Numbered from the stretch's first letter, positions 23,950 through 33,216 are shown. The stretch: DNA of 64,000 bases from Pseudomonas sp. GD03919 (GCF_029814935.1 NZ_CP104582.1:1116001-1180000); one strand, 5' to 3'. Numbers and translations are program-made. Notes: generated by a model not told the origin, from the letters alone.

Positions 23950-24549
23950 ATGCAAGTGACGCCCATGGTGCAGCGCCTGCGTGCTGCCTGCCCGCTGTTC
24001 GGCCGTGCCGTCAGTGGCGGTATCGACTGGGAGGCCATCGAGGCCAGCACCAAGCTCGAGGCCCTGCGTGCCCACTTCGTGCTGACCGATGAAACGGCCG
24101 ACGCCTCGTTCACCGAGAACGTGGTGCAGCAGGACGTTGCCGAGCAGTTCGACGTGTGTGTCGAGTTCCCCCAGCTGCAAAGCGACGAGCGGGGCCAGGG
24201 CGTAGGTGACCAGGTCGATGACGTGCGCCGTGAGCTGTGCCGCGCCCTGGTCGGCTACAAGCCCACGGCAGAGCACGAACCCATCGAGTACCTGGGCCGC
24301 CAGTTGCTGCTGATCAACCGGGCCAAGGCGGTGTATCGCTTTAGCTTCGTGACTGGCTACCGCATTGGCCGCAACAGCGTGACGGACCCTGCCGAAACCT
24401 GGCAGGAACTGGAGCAAGACGGCCTGCCGCCGCTGGAGGGCCTGAACATCGACGTGGACTTCATCGACCCAATGGTCGACCGGAACCTGTCGCCTACCGG
24501 CCCGGACGGGCGCATTGAAATCAAGACAACCGAGGAACTGCAAACGTGA
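23950..24549 (+). CDS. Tail terminator-like protein (Mu gp37-type position)
   Basis: 199 residues, no strong motif. Helical N-terminus (QVTPMVQRLRAACPLFGRAV), beta-rich middle (AEQFDVCVEFPQLQSDERGQ) and FIDPMVDRNLSPTGPDGRIE near the end. Position directly before the DUF2635 and sheath genes corresponds to Mu gp37, which completes the tail top. Assigned mainly by gene order. Confidence 0.65.
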   Translation: MQVTPMVQRLRAACPLFGRAVSGGIDWEAIEASTKLEALRAHFVLTDETADASFTENVVQQDVAEQFDVCVEFPQLQSDERGQGVGDQVDDVRRELCRALVGYKPTAEHEPIEYLGRQLLLINRAKAVYRFSFVTGYRIGRNSVTDPAETWQELEQDGLPPLEGLNIDVDFIDPMVDRNLSPTGPDGRIEIKTTEELQT

Positions 24550-24728
24550 GCCGACTCTATGTGAAGCCCGCGCCCGGCCGCACCGTGCCCGACCCCGAGC
24601 GGGCCGGCTACCTGCCCGAGGCGGGCGACTTCGTGCCGCGCAATGCCTACTGGCAGCGCCGCATTGCCGACAAAGACGTGATCGAAGCCAAGGCCCCGGC
24701 CAAGGCGAAAAATGGGGGTGAAGCCTGA
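24546..24728 (+). CDS. DUF2635 protein (Mu gp38-like)
   Basis: 60 residues from GTG 24546, overlapping the previous stop. The sequence VKPAPGRTVPDPER then LPEAGDFVPRNAYWQRRIAD is the signature of DUF2635, the small protein always found just before the Mu-type sheath gene. Role unknown, probably in tail assembly. Confidence 0.85.
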   Translation: MSRLYVKPAPGRTVPDPERAGYLPEAGDFVPRNAYWQRRIADKDVIEAKAPAKAKNGGEA

Positions 24729-26224
24729 TGGGCGTTTCGTTTAGTGGAATCCCGAGCGACCTGCGCGTGCCGCTGTTTTACGCCGAGGTCGACAATTCGA
24801 TGGCCAATAGCGGCGCGACCACGCTGCGCCGCCTGATCGTCGGCCAGGTCAATGACGACGCGGTGCATGAAGAAATCGGCCGTCTGGTGCTGGTGTCGCG
24901 TACCAGCGAGGCTATCGCCATCGGCGGCGCCGGCTCGATCCTGGCCGCGATGCACAAGCGGCACCGCCAGGTCGACAGCTTCGGCGAGGTCTGGTGCCTG
25001 CCGCTGAAGGTCGAAACCGGCACCGCCGCAAGCGGCACCGTGACCGTCACGGGATCGGCCAGCGAAGCCGGCCTGCTGAATCTGTACATCGGCGGCCAGC
25101 GCGTGCGCGCCACCGTGGCCAAGGATGCCGACGCCACCGCCGTCGCTGCCGCCCTGGCCGCTGCGATCAATGCCGCGACCGATCTGCCGGTGACGGCCTC
25201 GGCCGCTGCCGGCGTCGTGACCCTGACCGCCAAGTTCAAGGGCGACTTGGGCAATGACATTCGCCTGCGCATGAACCGCCTGGGTCGCGCGCAGGGCGAG
25301 CAGACCCCGGCCGGCCTGACCGTGGCTCTGGTGGCGATGGCCGGCGGCGTGGGTTCGCCCGATATGGCTGCCGCGCTGGCGGCGCTGGGCGACGAACCGT
25401 TCGAGTTCATTACCCAGCCCTGGACGGATACCGCCACGCTCGACGCCTGGAAAGAGGTCATGAACGACTCGGCGGGCCGCTGGTCGTGGTCGAAACAGAT
25501 TTACGGCCACGTCTACACCGCCAAGCGCGGCACTCTCGGCGAGCTGGTCACGGCCGGCCGCCTGCGCAACGATCAGCACATGACCCTGCACGGCTTCGAG
25601 GCCGGCGTGCCGCAACCCTGCTGGGAAGTGGCGGCCAGCTACGCCGCGCGTACCGCCGTGTTTATCAGCGCGGACGTGGCGCGCCCGACGCAGACCGGCG
25701 AGCTGGTGGGCATCGAGCCGGCCGACCCGTCCGACCGCTTCATGCTGACCGAACGGCAATCGCTGCTGCAAAGCGGCGTTGCGACGGCGTACTACGAAGG
25801 CGGCGCCTACCGTATCGAGCGGGCGGTGACGACCTACCAGAAAAACGCCTACGGCCAGGCTGATGATTCGTACCTGGACAGCGAGCCGCTGCACCAGTCG
25901 GCCCATGTGCTGCGCCGCCTGAAGGCGGTGATTACCAGCAAGTACGGCCGCCACAAGCTGGCCAGCGACGGCACGAACATCGGCGACGGCGGCGGCATCG
26001 TGACGCCGAAGGTGATCCGCGGCGAACTGGTGGGCACCTATCGCGCCTTGGAGCGCGACGGCATCGTCGAGAACACGGAGCTGTTCAAACAGCACTTGAT
26101 CGTCGAGCGCGACCCGAACAACCCGAACCGCCTGAATGTGCTGTTCCCGCCTGATCTGGTGAACCAGCTGCGCGTTTTCGCGCTGCTCTACCAGTTCCGC
26201 TTGCAGTACCCCGACGCGGCCTAA
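24728..26224 (+). CDS. Tail sheath protein, Mu gpL family
   Basis: 498 residues. Begins in TGATG overlap. FSGIPSDLRVPLFYAEVDNS at the N-terminus, a middle insert domain rich in Ala/Val/Thr (TGTAASGTVTVTGSASEAG), and the C-terminal QHLIVERDPNNPNRLNVLFP with its FQLQYP-like ending are typical of Mu gpL. The sheath contracts to drive the tube through the cell envelope, so this is a myovirus tail. Confidence 0.95.
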   Translation: MGVSFSGIPSDLRVPLFYAEVDNSMANSGATTLRRLIVGQVNDDAVHEEIGRLVLVSRTSEAIAIGGAGSILAAMHKRHRQVDSFGEVWCLPLKVETGTAASGTVTVTGSASEAGLLNLYIGGQRVRATVAKDADATAVAAALAAAINAATDLPVTASAAAGVVTLTAKFKGDLGNDIRLRMNRLGRAQGEQTPAGLTVALVAMAGGVGSPDMAAALAALGDEPFEFITQPWTDTATLDAWKEVMNDSAGRWSWSKQIYGHVYTAKRGTLGELVTAGRLRNDQHMTLHGFEAGVPQPCWEVAASYAARTAVFISADVARPTQTGELVGIEPADPSDRFMLTERQSLLQSGVATAYYEGGAYRIERAVTTYQKNAYGQADDSYLDSEPLHQSAHVLRRLKAVITSKYGRHKLASDGTNIGDGGGIVTPKVIRGELVGTYRALERDGIVENTELFKQHLIVERDPNNPNRLNVLFPPDLVNQLRVFALLYQFRLQYPDAA

Positions 26225-26240
26225 GCCGTGACCGTTCAAC

Positions 26241-26267
26241 AGCCCGCCGCCTGGCGGGCTTTTTTTG
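26241..26267 (+). terminator. Hairpin with T tract between sheath and tube genes
   Basis: AGCCCGCC-GCCT-GGCGGGCT followed by seven T. Strong by sequence, yet inside the late operon; it probably acts as a partial terminator or stabilises the sheath mRNA end. Confidence 0.75.
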
Positions 26268-26278
26268 GAGTGTAGGAA

Positions 26279-26626
26279 ATGGGCCAGAAGGTAGCGGGCA
26301 CCGTTTACATCAAGATCGACGGCGCGCAGCTGGTGATTACCGGCGGCGTGGAAGCGCCGCTGAACAAGTACAACCGCGAAACCATCGTGAAGGGGCATTT
26401 CAAGGAAGAGGACGTGATTCCCTTTCTGAAGGTCGACGCGGTGAAAACCAAGGGGGTCGACTGGGCCAAGGTCGCCGCCGGCGTCGACCTGACTGTGACC
26501 GCCGAGTTCAAGGACGGCTCGACCTATGTGCTGACCGGCGCCTATGTGGTCGGCGATCTGAACGTGACGGGTGACGACGGCAAAGTCGCTATCGAATTCA
26601 ACGGTGCCGAAGGGGACTGGCAGTAA
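26279..26626 (+). CDS. Tail tube protein, Mu gpM family
   Basis: 115 residues, beta-rich: VAGTVYIKIDGAQLVITGGV, NKYNRETIVKGHF and the C-terminal KVAIEFNGAEGDW match the Mu-type tube protein. It forms the inner tube around which the sheath contracts. Follows the sheath gene, and ends in TAATG overlap with the chaperone gene. Confidence 0.92.
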   Translation: MGQKVAGTVYIKIDGAQLVITGGVEAPLNKYNRETIVKGHFKEEDVIPFLKVDAVKTKGVDWAKVAAGVDLTVTAEFKDGSTYVLTGAYVVGDLNVTGDDGKVAIEFNGAEGDWQ

Positions 26627-26970
26627 TGGAAAAGACCGAATTCAAGCTGTCGCAGCCGATCAGCGCGCATGGCGAAACGGTTACGGTCTTGCAGGTTCGC
26701 CGGCCGACCATGACCGAGGTGCGCAACATCAAGGGATTCCCCTACGTGCTGGGCGAAAACATGCTGCCCGTGGCGGATACCGAGAAGTCGGCCAAGTACA
26801 TCGCCGTTTGTTGCGCCATTCCGCCGTCGTCGGTGGATCAGCTCGGCCTGTTCGACTTCAACAAGCTGAGCTGGGAGGTGATCGGTTTTTTCGTGAATCC
26901 GGCCGCGTCCTCGACGACCTCGCCGCCGGCGAGCGACTCGCCTTCGACCTCGCTCACTACTGGCGAGTAG
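26626..26970 (+). CDS. Tail assembly chaperone, short form (Mu gp41-like)
   Basis: 114 residues in the zero frame. EFKLSQPISAHGETVTVLQV and RRPTMTEVRNIKGFPYVLGE resemble Mu gp41. After the slippery site at 26886-26892 the zero-frame tail is low in complexity (NPAASSTTSPPASDSPSTS), as expected where the functional message continues in another frame. Works with the longer frameshift product to coat the tape measure protein during tail assembly. Confidence 0.85.
   Translation: MEKTEFKLSQPISAHGETVTVLQVRRPTMTEVRNIKGFPYVLGENMLPVADTEKSAKYIAVCCAIPPSSVDQLGLFDFNKLSWEVIGFFVNPAASSTTSPPASDSPSTSLTTGE
26886..26892 (+). promoter_or_regulatory. -1 frameshift slippery heptamer
   Basis: T TTT TTC in the zero frame (codons GGT TTT TTC), a classical -1 slippery heptamer. 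A hairpin CTCGCC-GCC-GGCGAG lies at 26919-26933, further away than usual, so its role as stimulator is uncertain. Slipping joins the gp41-like part to the well-conserved open frame at 26892-27071. Confidence 0.8.
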
Positions 26971-27071
26971 ACCCCGAGGCGATGCTAAACCGCCCGCTCG
27001 ACGTGCTGTTCGTCTATGAACAGCACGCCTTGCGGCAGATCGAAGAGCGGAGGCGCGCAGCCGATGGCTGA
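26892..27071 (+). CDS. Frameshift extension of tail assembly chaperone (Mu gp42-like)
   Basis: Continues the 26626 gene in the -1 frame after the slippery site, giving a fusion of about 148 residues that ends at 27069-27071. The extension (LAAGERLAFDLAHYWRVDPE and LNRPLDVLFVYEQHALRQIE) is a well-formed helical sequence with gp42-like features. There is no good start codon and ribosome site for separate translation. The tape measure gene begins eight bases before its stop. Confidence 0.82.
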   Translation, partial: RESGRVLDDLAAGERLAFDLAHYWRVDPEAMLNRPLDVLFVYEQHALRQIEERRRAADG

Positions 27072-28902
27072 TAAATTCCAACTGAAGGCGGTGATTACCG
27101 GCGTCGATAAGCTGTCGCCGATGCTGAACGGCGTGCGCAAGAACGCAAGCCAGCTGCGCAAGCAGTTGAAGGCGTCAGACCTCGGCAATATCGGCTTTTC
27201 CGACGTGCTGCAAGGCGGCGCCTTCGCCGCCCCGTTCGTCATGGGTGCGCAGGCGGCCATGCGCTTCGAGTCGGCAATGGCCGACGTGCGCAAGGTGGTC
27301 GACTTCGACACGCCGGCCCAGTTCGAGCAGATGGGCCTGGATGTTCGCAAGCTATCAACCGAACTGCCCATGGCCGCCGAGGGCATTGCGCAAATCGTCG
27401 CCGCCGGTGGTCAGGCCGGTATCGCTCGCGAAGAGCTGGGCCGCTTCGCCGAAGATGCCGTGAAAATGGGTGTGGCCTTCGACCAGACGGCCGAGCAATC
27501 CGGCGAGATGATGGCCAAGTGGCGTACCGCGTTCAAAATGACGCAAGACGGTGTAGTCGAGCTGGCCGACCAGATTAACTACCTGGGCAATACCGGCCCG
27601 GCGAACACGAAACAGATTTCCGCCGTGGTGACGGCCATCGGCCCGCTGGGCGAGGTGGCCGGGCTGAGTGCTGCGCAGATCGCCGCCATGGGTGCGACCC
27701 TGGCCGGTGTCGGCGTCGCGCAGGATGTGGCCGCGACGGGTATGAAAAACTTCATGCTGACGCTCGGCGCCGGTACGGCGGCCGGCAAAAAGCAGCAGGA
27801 CACATTCAAGGCCTTGCGTCTGAGCGCCGCCGACGTGGCCAAGGGCATGCAGGAGGACGCCGAAGGCACCATCAAGCGCGTGCTGACCGCCGTTAGCAAG
27901 GTCGACCCGACCAAGCAGGCGGCGGTGCTGACGCAGCTATTCGGCAAGGAATCGGTGGCGGCCATTGCGCCGATGCTGACAAACCTTGACCTGCTGTCGT
28001 CGAACTTCGCCAAGGTGGGCGACTCGACCGCCTACGCCGGGTCGATGAACAAGGAATATGAGGCCCGCGCCAAGACTACGGAAAACAGCCTGCAGTTGCT
28101 GAAGAACCGGGTTGTGGATCTTGGTATCAGCGTCGGCGCGGCGCTGCTGCCGCCGTTCAATGACTTCATGGGCACCATTGGCCCGGTTATCAGCGGCGTT
28201 TCCGAGCTGGCAGCGGCGAACACCTGGCTGGTGAAAGGCATCCTCGGCGCCGCCGTGGGCTTCGGCATTCTGCGCCTGTCGGTGATGGCCTCGACCATCG
28301 CCCTGGGCATCATGAATACCGTGGCCGGCATGAGCCCGATTGGCCTGGTGGTGCGCGGTATCGCGCTTGCTGCTGGCTTCCTGCTCGCCAACTGGTCGAC
28401 CGTGGCGCCCTACTTCACGGCTATGTGGGAGTGGATCAAGGGTGTTTTCGTCAACGGCAGCGCGCAGATCGTCGGCTTCTTTACGGCGGCCGGCGAACAG
28501 ATCATCGGCGCCCTGGGCACGGTTTGGGAAATGTTCAAGACCGTCGCGGGATTCTCGCCGCTGGGCCTGATCATCGCCAATTGGGAGCCGATAGTCGCCT
28601 GGATGAAGGGGCTATGGGAGCGCGTGCAGCCCTATATCGAACCGATCATGTCGGCGGCGAAATGGGCGTTCGGCAGCGACGAGGCCAAGCCCAACGCCGG
28701 GGCCGGCCCTGCCTCGGGGCCGGGTACGACTTCGCTGTCGGCGCAAGCGGCGGCGGTCAACGGCGCCAACCTACAAGGGCAGATGGTCGTGCGCTTCGAG
28801 GGCGCGCCGCCGGGCATGCGGGTCGAGCCCGCGCAAACCAATCAATCGGGCTTGAGCGTGACGCCGCAGGTCGGCTATCGCTCGCTGGCCCTGCGTCAAT
28901 GA
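27064..28902 (+). CDS. Tail tape measure protein
   Basis: 612 residues from ATG 27064 (the frame extends further upstream only as a shadow). TP901-type tape measure: N-terminal FQLKAVITGVDKLSPMLNGV, long alpha-helical Ala-rich region, EMMAKWRTAFKMTQDGVVEL and GVAQDVAATGMKNFMLTLGA segments, then hydrophobic helices at about 390-450 (WLVKGILGAAVGFGILRLSV, GIALAAGFLLANW). It sets tail length and helps DNA entry. The C-terminus is rich in Gly/Ala and unstructured. Confidence 0.93.
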   Translation: MADKFQLKAVITGVDKLSPMLNGVRKNASQLRKQLKASDLGNIGFSDVLQGGAFAAPFVMGAQAAMRFESAMADVRKVVDFDTPAQFEQMGLDVRKLSTELPMAAEGIAQIVAAGGQAGIAREELGRFAEDAVKMGVAFDQTAEQSGEMMAKWRTAFKMTQDGVVELADQINYLGNTGPANTKQISAVVTAIGPLGEVAGLSAAQIAAMGATLAGVGVAQDVAATGMKNFMLTLGAGTAAGKKQQDTFKALRLSAADVAKGMQEDAEGTIKRVLTAVSKVDPTKQAAVLTQLFGKESVAAIAPMLTNLDLLSSNFAKVGDSTAYAGSMNKEYEARAKTTENSLQLLKNRVVDLGISVGAALLPPFNDFMGTIGPVISGVSELAAANTWLVKGILGAAVGFGILRLSVMASTIALGIMNTVAGMSPIGLVVRGIALAAGFLLANWSTVAPYFTAMWEWIKGVFVNGSAQIVGFFTAAGEQIIGALGTVWEMFKTVAGFSPLGLIIANWEPIVAWMKGLWERVQPYIEPIMSAAKWAFGSDEAKPNAGAGPASGPGTTSLSAQAAAVNGANLQGQMVVRFEGAPPGMRVEPAQTNQSGLSVTPQVGYRSLALRQ

Positions 28903-28912
28903 GGGCTGAGCG

Positions 28913-30160
28913 ATGACAACCTGGCGCGACCAGCTACAACCCGCGTCGTTTCGCGGCGTGCGCTTCGAGGTCGACAGCGACAGTTCGCCGGCGGGCCGGC
29001 GCACGCAGACGCACGAATTCGTGCAGCGTGACCAGCCTTTCGTCGAAGACCTCGGGCGGCAGACGCGCGAATTCAAGTTCGCCGCGTTCGTGATCGGTGC
29101 CGACTGCTACGACAAGCGCGACGCCCTGCTGGCCGCCCTGGACAAGCCCGGCCCCGGCGAGCTGGTACACCCGCAGTTCGGCAAACTGAACGTAACCGCC
29201 GGCGATTGCTCGGTCAGTCACGAACGCCGCGAAGGCGGCATGGTGCGCTTCGATCTGGTGTTTATCGAGGCGGGCGAAAAGGGCTTTCCGGTCGGCACCC
29301 CGAACACGGGCCGCCAGCTGGTCAAAGCCAAGGGCGGCTTGCTGGACATGGCCGGCGAAAAGTTCCTGACGGCAATGGGCGCGATCAACGCTGGGCGGGC
29401 GAAAATGACCGCGCTACAGAACGCCTTGGCCGTGCCTTTCAGCACGGCGCAGGGCTACTTCGGCGAGGCGATGCGGGCGATTGGCAGCGTGTCGGCATTC
29501 GCCGACAAGCTGGTCGCCACCCCGTCCGGGTTCCTGGCCCTGTTTTCTTCGCTGTCTGGCGGCGCCTCGGGTGTGGCCAGCAGCTTTTCCGGCTACGGCT
29601 CGACCTTGCAGTCGATGCTCGGCAAGTCTGAATCGGCCAAGCAGCTGAGCAGCGACTATGCCTATGCCGGCGACAGCACGACGAGCCAGGTGGCGGTCGC
29701 CGCGCAGCGCCTGGTGCGCGACGCGGTACTGGTGCAGATCGCCGACGAGGCTGCGGCCATGCCGGTGCCGGCTGCGCCGCTGCCACCCCCGGCGACGCCC
29801 GCGCTCGACCAGCAGGTCGCCCAGCCCATTGAGCGCGCCGAGGTGCCAGTGACGGCCGACGTGCTGGCAGTGCGCGCGGAAGTCGATGCCGCCTTTTGGG
29901 CGGCCGCCCTGGACGAAGCCGATCACGCGCGCTTCGAGCAGCTGGAGGCCACCCGCAAGGCGCTCTACCGCCACCTGACGGCCGTGGCAGCTGCTGGCGT
30001 CAAGCTGGTGGAGGTCAAGCCGACTGCGCAGGTGCCGGCCCTGGTGCTGGCCTATCGCCGTTTTGGTGACGCGTCACGCGCAGGCGAAATCGTTACCCGC
30101 AACCGTATCCGCCATCCCGGTTTTGTGCCGCCTGTGACCTTGCAGGTCGCGCAGGAGTAA
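28913..30160 (+). CDS. DNA circularisation/tail protein, Mu gpN family
   Basis: 415 residues. The N-terminal domain (WRDQLQPASFRGVRFEVDSD, RRTQTHEFVQRDQPFVEDLG) is the DNA circularisation N-terminal family, found in Mu gpN baseplate proteins. The rest is helical with an Ala/Pro hinge near residue 285. It forms part of the baseplate hub that meets the tape measure. Located in the Mu order after the tape measure gene. Confidence 0.9.
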   Translation: MTTWRDQLQPASFRGVRFEVDSDSSPAGRRTQTHEFVQRDQPFVEDLGRQTREFKFAAFVIGADCYDKRDALLAALDKPGPGELVHPQFGKLNVTAGDCSVSHERREGGMVRFDLVFIEAGEKGFPVGTPNTGRQLVKAKGGLLDMAGEKFLTAMGAINAGRAKMTALQNALAVPFSTAQGYFGEAMRAIGSVSAFADKLVATPSGFLALFSSLSGGASGVASSFSGYGSTLQSMLGKSESAKQLSSDYAYAGDSTTSQVAVAAQRLVRDAVLVQIADEAAAMPVPAAPLPPPATPALDQQVAQPIERAEVPVTADVLAVRAEVDAAFWAAALDEADHARFEQLEATRKALYRHLTAVAAAGVKLVEVKPTAQVPALVLAYRRFGDASRAGEIVTRNRIRHPGFVPPVTLQVAQE

Positions 30161-30167
30161 CAACCCC

Positions 30168-31280
30168 ATGCAAGACCCCAATGCTGTGACGCTGAGCGTC
30201 GACGGCCTGGATTATCGCGGCTGGAAAAATGTACGCATTGCCGCCGGCATCGAGCGGCAGGCGCGTGACTTCAGCATCGACATTTCCTGGCAGTGGCACG
30301 CGGCCGGTGCGTCAATCGCCATTCGCCAGGGTGAGCTATGCGAAGTGCGGATTGGTGACGATCTGGTGCTGACCGGCCACGTCTACGCCACGCCGGTCGA
30401 CTACGACGCCCGGCAGATCACGCGGGGCATTTCCGGGCGCTCGCTGACCGCCGATCTGGTCGACTGCGCCGCGATCAATGAACCCGGCCAGTGGCGCGGG
30501 CAGAGCGTGCAGCGGATCGTGCAGGCCCTGGCCGAACCCTATGGCGTCAAGGTTCGCAGCGAGGTCGCGGAAACCGCCGCGCTGACCGATCACAGCATCG
30601 AGCCTGGCGAAACCGCGTTCGCCAGTATCGACCGGCTACTGACGCTTTCCCGCCTGCTGTCGACCGATGACCCGGCCGGCGGCCTGGTGATCGTTCGGCC
30701 GGGCAGCGCCGGCCGTGCGGTCGACCGCCTGGAGGTCGGCGAAAACGTGCTGAGCTGCCGGGCGCCGCTGGATTTTTCCGGGGTGTTTTCCGAATACCGC
30801 TGTGTCGGCCAGCGCGCCGGCGATGACGAAGCGTTCGGCGTCGATGCGGCCGAGGTGTCAGCCACCGCGACCGATCCGCGCGCGGCGCGCCGGCGGGTGA
30901 TGCTGATTCAGCAGAGCGGCCAGCTGACGCCCGAGCTGGCGGCGGCGCGGGTCAACTGGGAGCGCGGCAGCCGGATCGGCAAGGCGCTACAGCTGACCTA
31001 CCGCGTGCAGGGCTGGCGGCAATCGAACGGCGCGCTGTGGGTGCCGAATCTGGTGGTGCGCGTGGTCGACCCGATCCTTGGGCTAGACCGCGACCTGTTG
31101 ATCAGCGAAGTCGAATATAACCTCGGCCGCGACGGCACCGTCGCCACGCTGATCGTGGCCCCGGCCGAGGCCTTCGAGCCCGAACCGGCCGACCCGCACA
31201 AGGCCCGCAAGCTGACGAAGGGCGGCAAGGCCGACAATTTCGAGTACCTGCTACCCGCTGACTGGGAGAAAGACCAATGA
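30168..31280 (+). CDS. Baseplate hub protein, Mu gpP family
   Basis: 370 residues, beta-rich. NAVTLSVDGLDYRGWKNVRI at the start, GRSLTADLVDCAA and RDLLISEVEYNLGRDGTVAT near the end fit the Mu gpP/T4 gp27-like hub family. It connects tube and spike. GGAGTAAC upstream; ATGA overlap with the spike gene. Confidence 0.9.
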   Translation: MQDPNAVTLSVDGLDYRGWKNVRIAAGIERQARDFSIDISWQWHAAGASIAIRQGELCEVRIGDDLVLTGHVYATPVDYDARQITRGISGRSLTADLVDCAAINEPGQWRGQSVQRIVQALAEPYGVKVRSEVAETAALTDHSIEPGETAFASIDRLLTLSRLLSTDDPAGGLVIVRPGSAGRAVDRLEVGENVLSCRAPLDFSGVFSEYRCVGQRAGDDEAFGVDAAEVSATATDPRAARRRVMLIQQSGQLTPELAAARVNWERGSRIGKALQLTYRVQGWRQSNGALWVPNLVVRVVDPILGLDRDLLISEVEYNLGRDGTVATLIVAPAEAFEPEPADPHKARKLTKGGKADNFEYLLPADWEKDQ

Positions 31281-31789
31281 GCCGCCTTGGCATGATGCTC
31301 GGCCGCTGCTCGCTGGCCCTGGTGAACGCCGCGAGCAAGATGCAGACACTACAAGTGCGCCTGCTTGCTGGCGAGGTGAAAGACGGCATCGAGCATTTCG
31401 AGCCCTACGGCTACACCGCCAACCCGCACCCCGGCGCCGAGGGCGTCGCCGCGTTCTTCGGTGGCGATCGTTCGCACGGCGTCGTGCTGTGCATTGCCGA
31501 CCGGCGCTTTCGCCTGAAAGAGCTGAAGCCCGGCGAAGTGGCGCTGTACACCGACGAAGGCGACCGCCTGCACTTCAAGCGCGGCCGCGTGATCGAGGTC
31601 GATACGGCCACGTTACGCGTCACGGCAAGCGCGGCGGTCGAGTTCGACACGCCGGTGATTCGCACGACCGGAAAGATTGAGTCGGCCGGCGACCAGATCG
31701 CCGCAGGCGTCAGCCAGATAAATCACCCGCACAGCGGAGTGCAGCCAGGCCCCGGCCAGACCGGCGCACCGATTCCACAAGGGGGCTGA
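31277..31789 (+). CDS. Baseplate spike protein V, Mu gp45 family
   Basis: 170 residues. QTLQVRLLAGEVKDGIEHFE is the OB-fold start typical of gp45. The C-terminal apex carries His150 and His152 in NHPHSG, the pattern that binds the iron ion at the spike tip in related phages. The spike pierces the outer membrane. Compact and complete. Confidence 0.92.
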   Translation: MSRLGMMLGRCSLALVNAASKMQTLQVRLLAGEVKDGIEHFEPYGYTANPHPGAEGVAAFFGGDRSHGVVLCIADRRFRLKELKPGEVALYTDEGDRLHFKRGRVIEVDTATLRVTASAAVEFDTPVIRTTGKIESAGDQIAAGVSQINHPHSGVQPGPGQTGAPIPQGG

Positions 31790-31790
31790 C

Positions 31791-32192
31791 ATGGCCATAA
31801 CCGACAGCGACGGCCAGCCCGTCGCGCTGCACCGTGCGGCGGTGATCAGCCTTTTGACCTGGCGCCGCGCCGGCGATGACGACCCGCTCGACGACGCCGA
31901 GCGCTATGGCTGGTGGGGTGACAGCTTCCCCAGCGTGGCCGACGACCGTATCGGCTCGCGCCTGTACCTGCTGCGCCGGCGCACCCTGACCCCGCAGACC
32001 GAGCGCGATGCCCGCGACTACGCCCGCGAGGCGCTGCACTGGCTGCTCGATGACGGCCGCGTCACGGCCGTGGACATTGCCACCGCGCGCGGCGTCGACC
32101 GCCTCGAAATGCGCGTGCAGCTGACCACGCCCGAAGGCGAGCTGGTGACTGTTCAACTCGACAACCTCTGGCAGGTGATCCATGCCGTTTAA
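31791..32192 (+). CDS. Baseplate protein, Mu gp46 family
   Basis: 133 residues: LTWRRAGDDDPLDDAERYGW, GWWGDSFP and GSRLYLLRRRTLTPQTERDA are typical of gp46. A baseplate wedge component equivalent to T4 gp25 in role. Overlaps the gp47 gene by 11 bases. Confidence 0.9.
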   Translation: MAITDSDGQPVALHRAAVISLLTWRRAGDDDPLDDAERYGWWGDSFPSVADDRIGSRLYLLRRRTLTPQTERDARDYAREALHWLLDDGRVTAVDIATARGVDRLEMRVQLTTPEGELVTVQLDNLWQVIHAV

Positions 32193-33216
32193 CGTCCCGA
32201 CACTGCCCGCGCTGATCGGCCGGGCGCAATCCGACCTGGCCGGCGACGGCGGCCTGCGCCACTCCGACGCGCAGGTCGCCGCCCGCGCCCTGGCCGGCGC
32301 GGTTTATGGGCTCTACGGCCATCAAGCGTGGATCGCCGACCAGCAGTTGCCCGACCGCTGCGAAGAGGAAATGCTGCTGCGCCTGGCCAAGCTGCGGCCG
32401 ATCCGCGCCCGCCTGCCTGCTGTGCCTGCGACGGGCTCGGCCAGCTTTGCCGGCAACGCCGGCGCTGTGCTCGATGCCGACACGCTGTTGCAGCGTGACG
32501 ACGGGGTGCAATTCAAGGTCGCCGCCACCGTGGCCGGCAACGCCGGCAGCGTGACGCTTGAGGCGGTCGAACCTGGCGCGCTGGGCAATACCATCGCCGG
32601 CGCCAAGCTGAAGCTGGTGTCGCCCGTGCTGGGCATCGTCGACGGCTTCACCGTGACGGGTGACGGCCTGACCGGCGGCACCGATCAGGAGAGTATCGAG
32701 GCGCTGCGCGTGCGGGTGATCCGCTCTTACCGCCAGCTGCCGCACGGCGGCAACGGCGACGACTATGTGACCTGGGCGCTGGAAGTGCCGGGCGTGACCC
32801 GCGCCTGGGTGCGTCGCCGCTGGGTCGGGCCGGGTACCGTGGGGGTGTTCGTGCTGCGCGATGGCGACCCCGACCCGATCCCGAACGCCGCCGCCCTGGC
32901 AGAGGTGGCGGCCTACATCGAGCCGCTGAAGCCGGTAGACCCCGAGCTGTATGTGATGGCCCCCATCGCCAAGCTGGTCGTTTACCAGATCGCGCTGTCG
33001 CCGGATTCCTCGGCGATCCGCGCGGCGGTCGAAGCGAACCTGCGTGACCTGCACTACCGCGAGAGCGAGCCGGGCGTGACCCTGCTGCGTACGCATATCG
33101 CCGAGGCGATCAGCGGCGCCGAAGGCGAGCGCGACCATGTGCTGGCCTTCCCGCTCGATAACGTCACGGCGGCCGGCAATGAAGTGCTGACCTTCGGGGG
33201 CATCGTATGGCAGTAA
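32182..33216 (+). CDS. Baseplate J protein, Mu gp47 family
   Basis: 344 residues. PTLPALIGRAQSDLAGDGGL at the N-terminus, EEMLLRLAKLRPIRARLPAV and the VPGVTRAWVRRRWVGPGTVG segment are characteristic of baseplate J. It forms the wedge arms that carry the fibres. Overlaps the gp48-type gene by ten bases. Confidence 0.93.
   Translation: MPFNVPTLPALIGRAQSDLAGDGGLRHSDAQVAARALAGAVYGLYGHQAWIADQQLPDRCEEEMLLRLAKLRPIRARLPAVPATGSASFAGNAGAVLDADTLLQRDDGVQFKVAATVAGNAGSVTLEAVEPGALGNTIAGAKLKLVSPVLGIVDGFTVTGDGLTGGTDQESIEALRVRVIRSYRQLPHGGNGDDYVTWALEVPGVTRAWVRRRWVGPGTVGVFVLRDGDPDPIPNAAALAEVAAYIEPLKPVDPELYVMAPIAKLVVYQIALSPDSSAIRAAVEANLRDLHYRESEPGVTLLRTHIAEAISGAEGERDHVLAFPLDNVTAAGNEVLTFGGIVWQ

Noticed and set aside
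24647..26398. 583-codon open frame opposite the tail sheath gene
   Set aside because: Gly/His/Arg/Val-rich antisense shadow without start signals.
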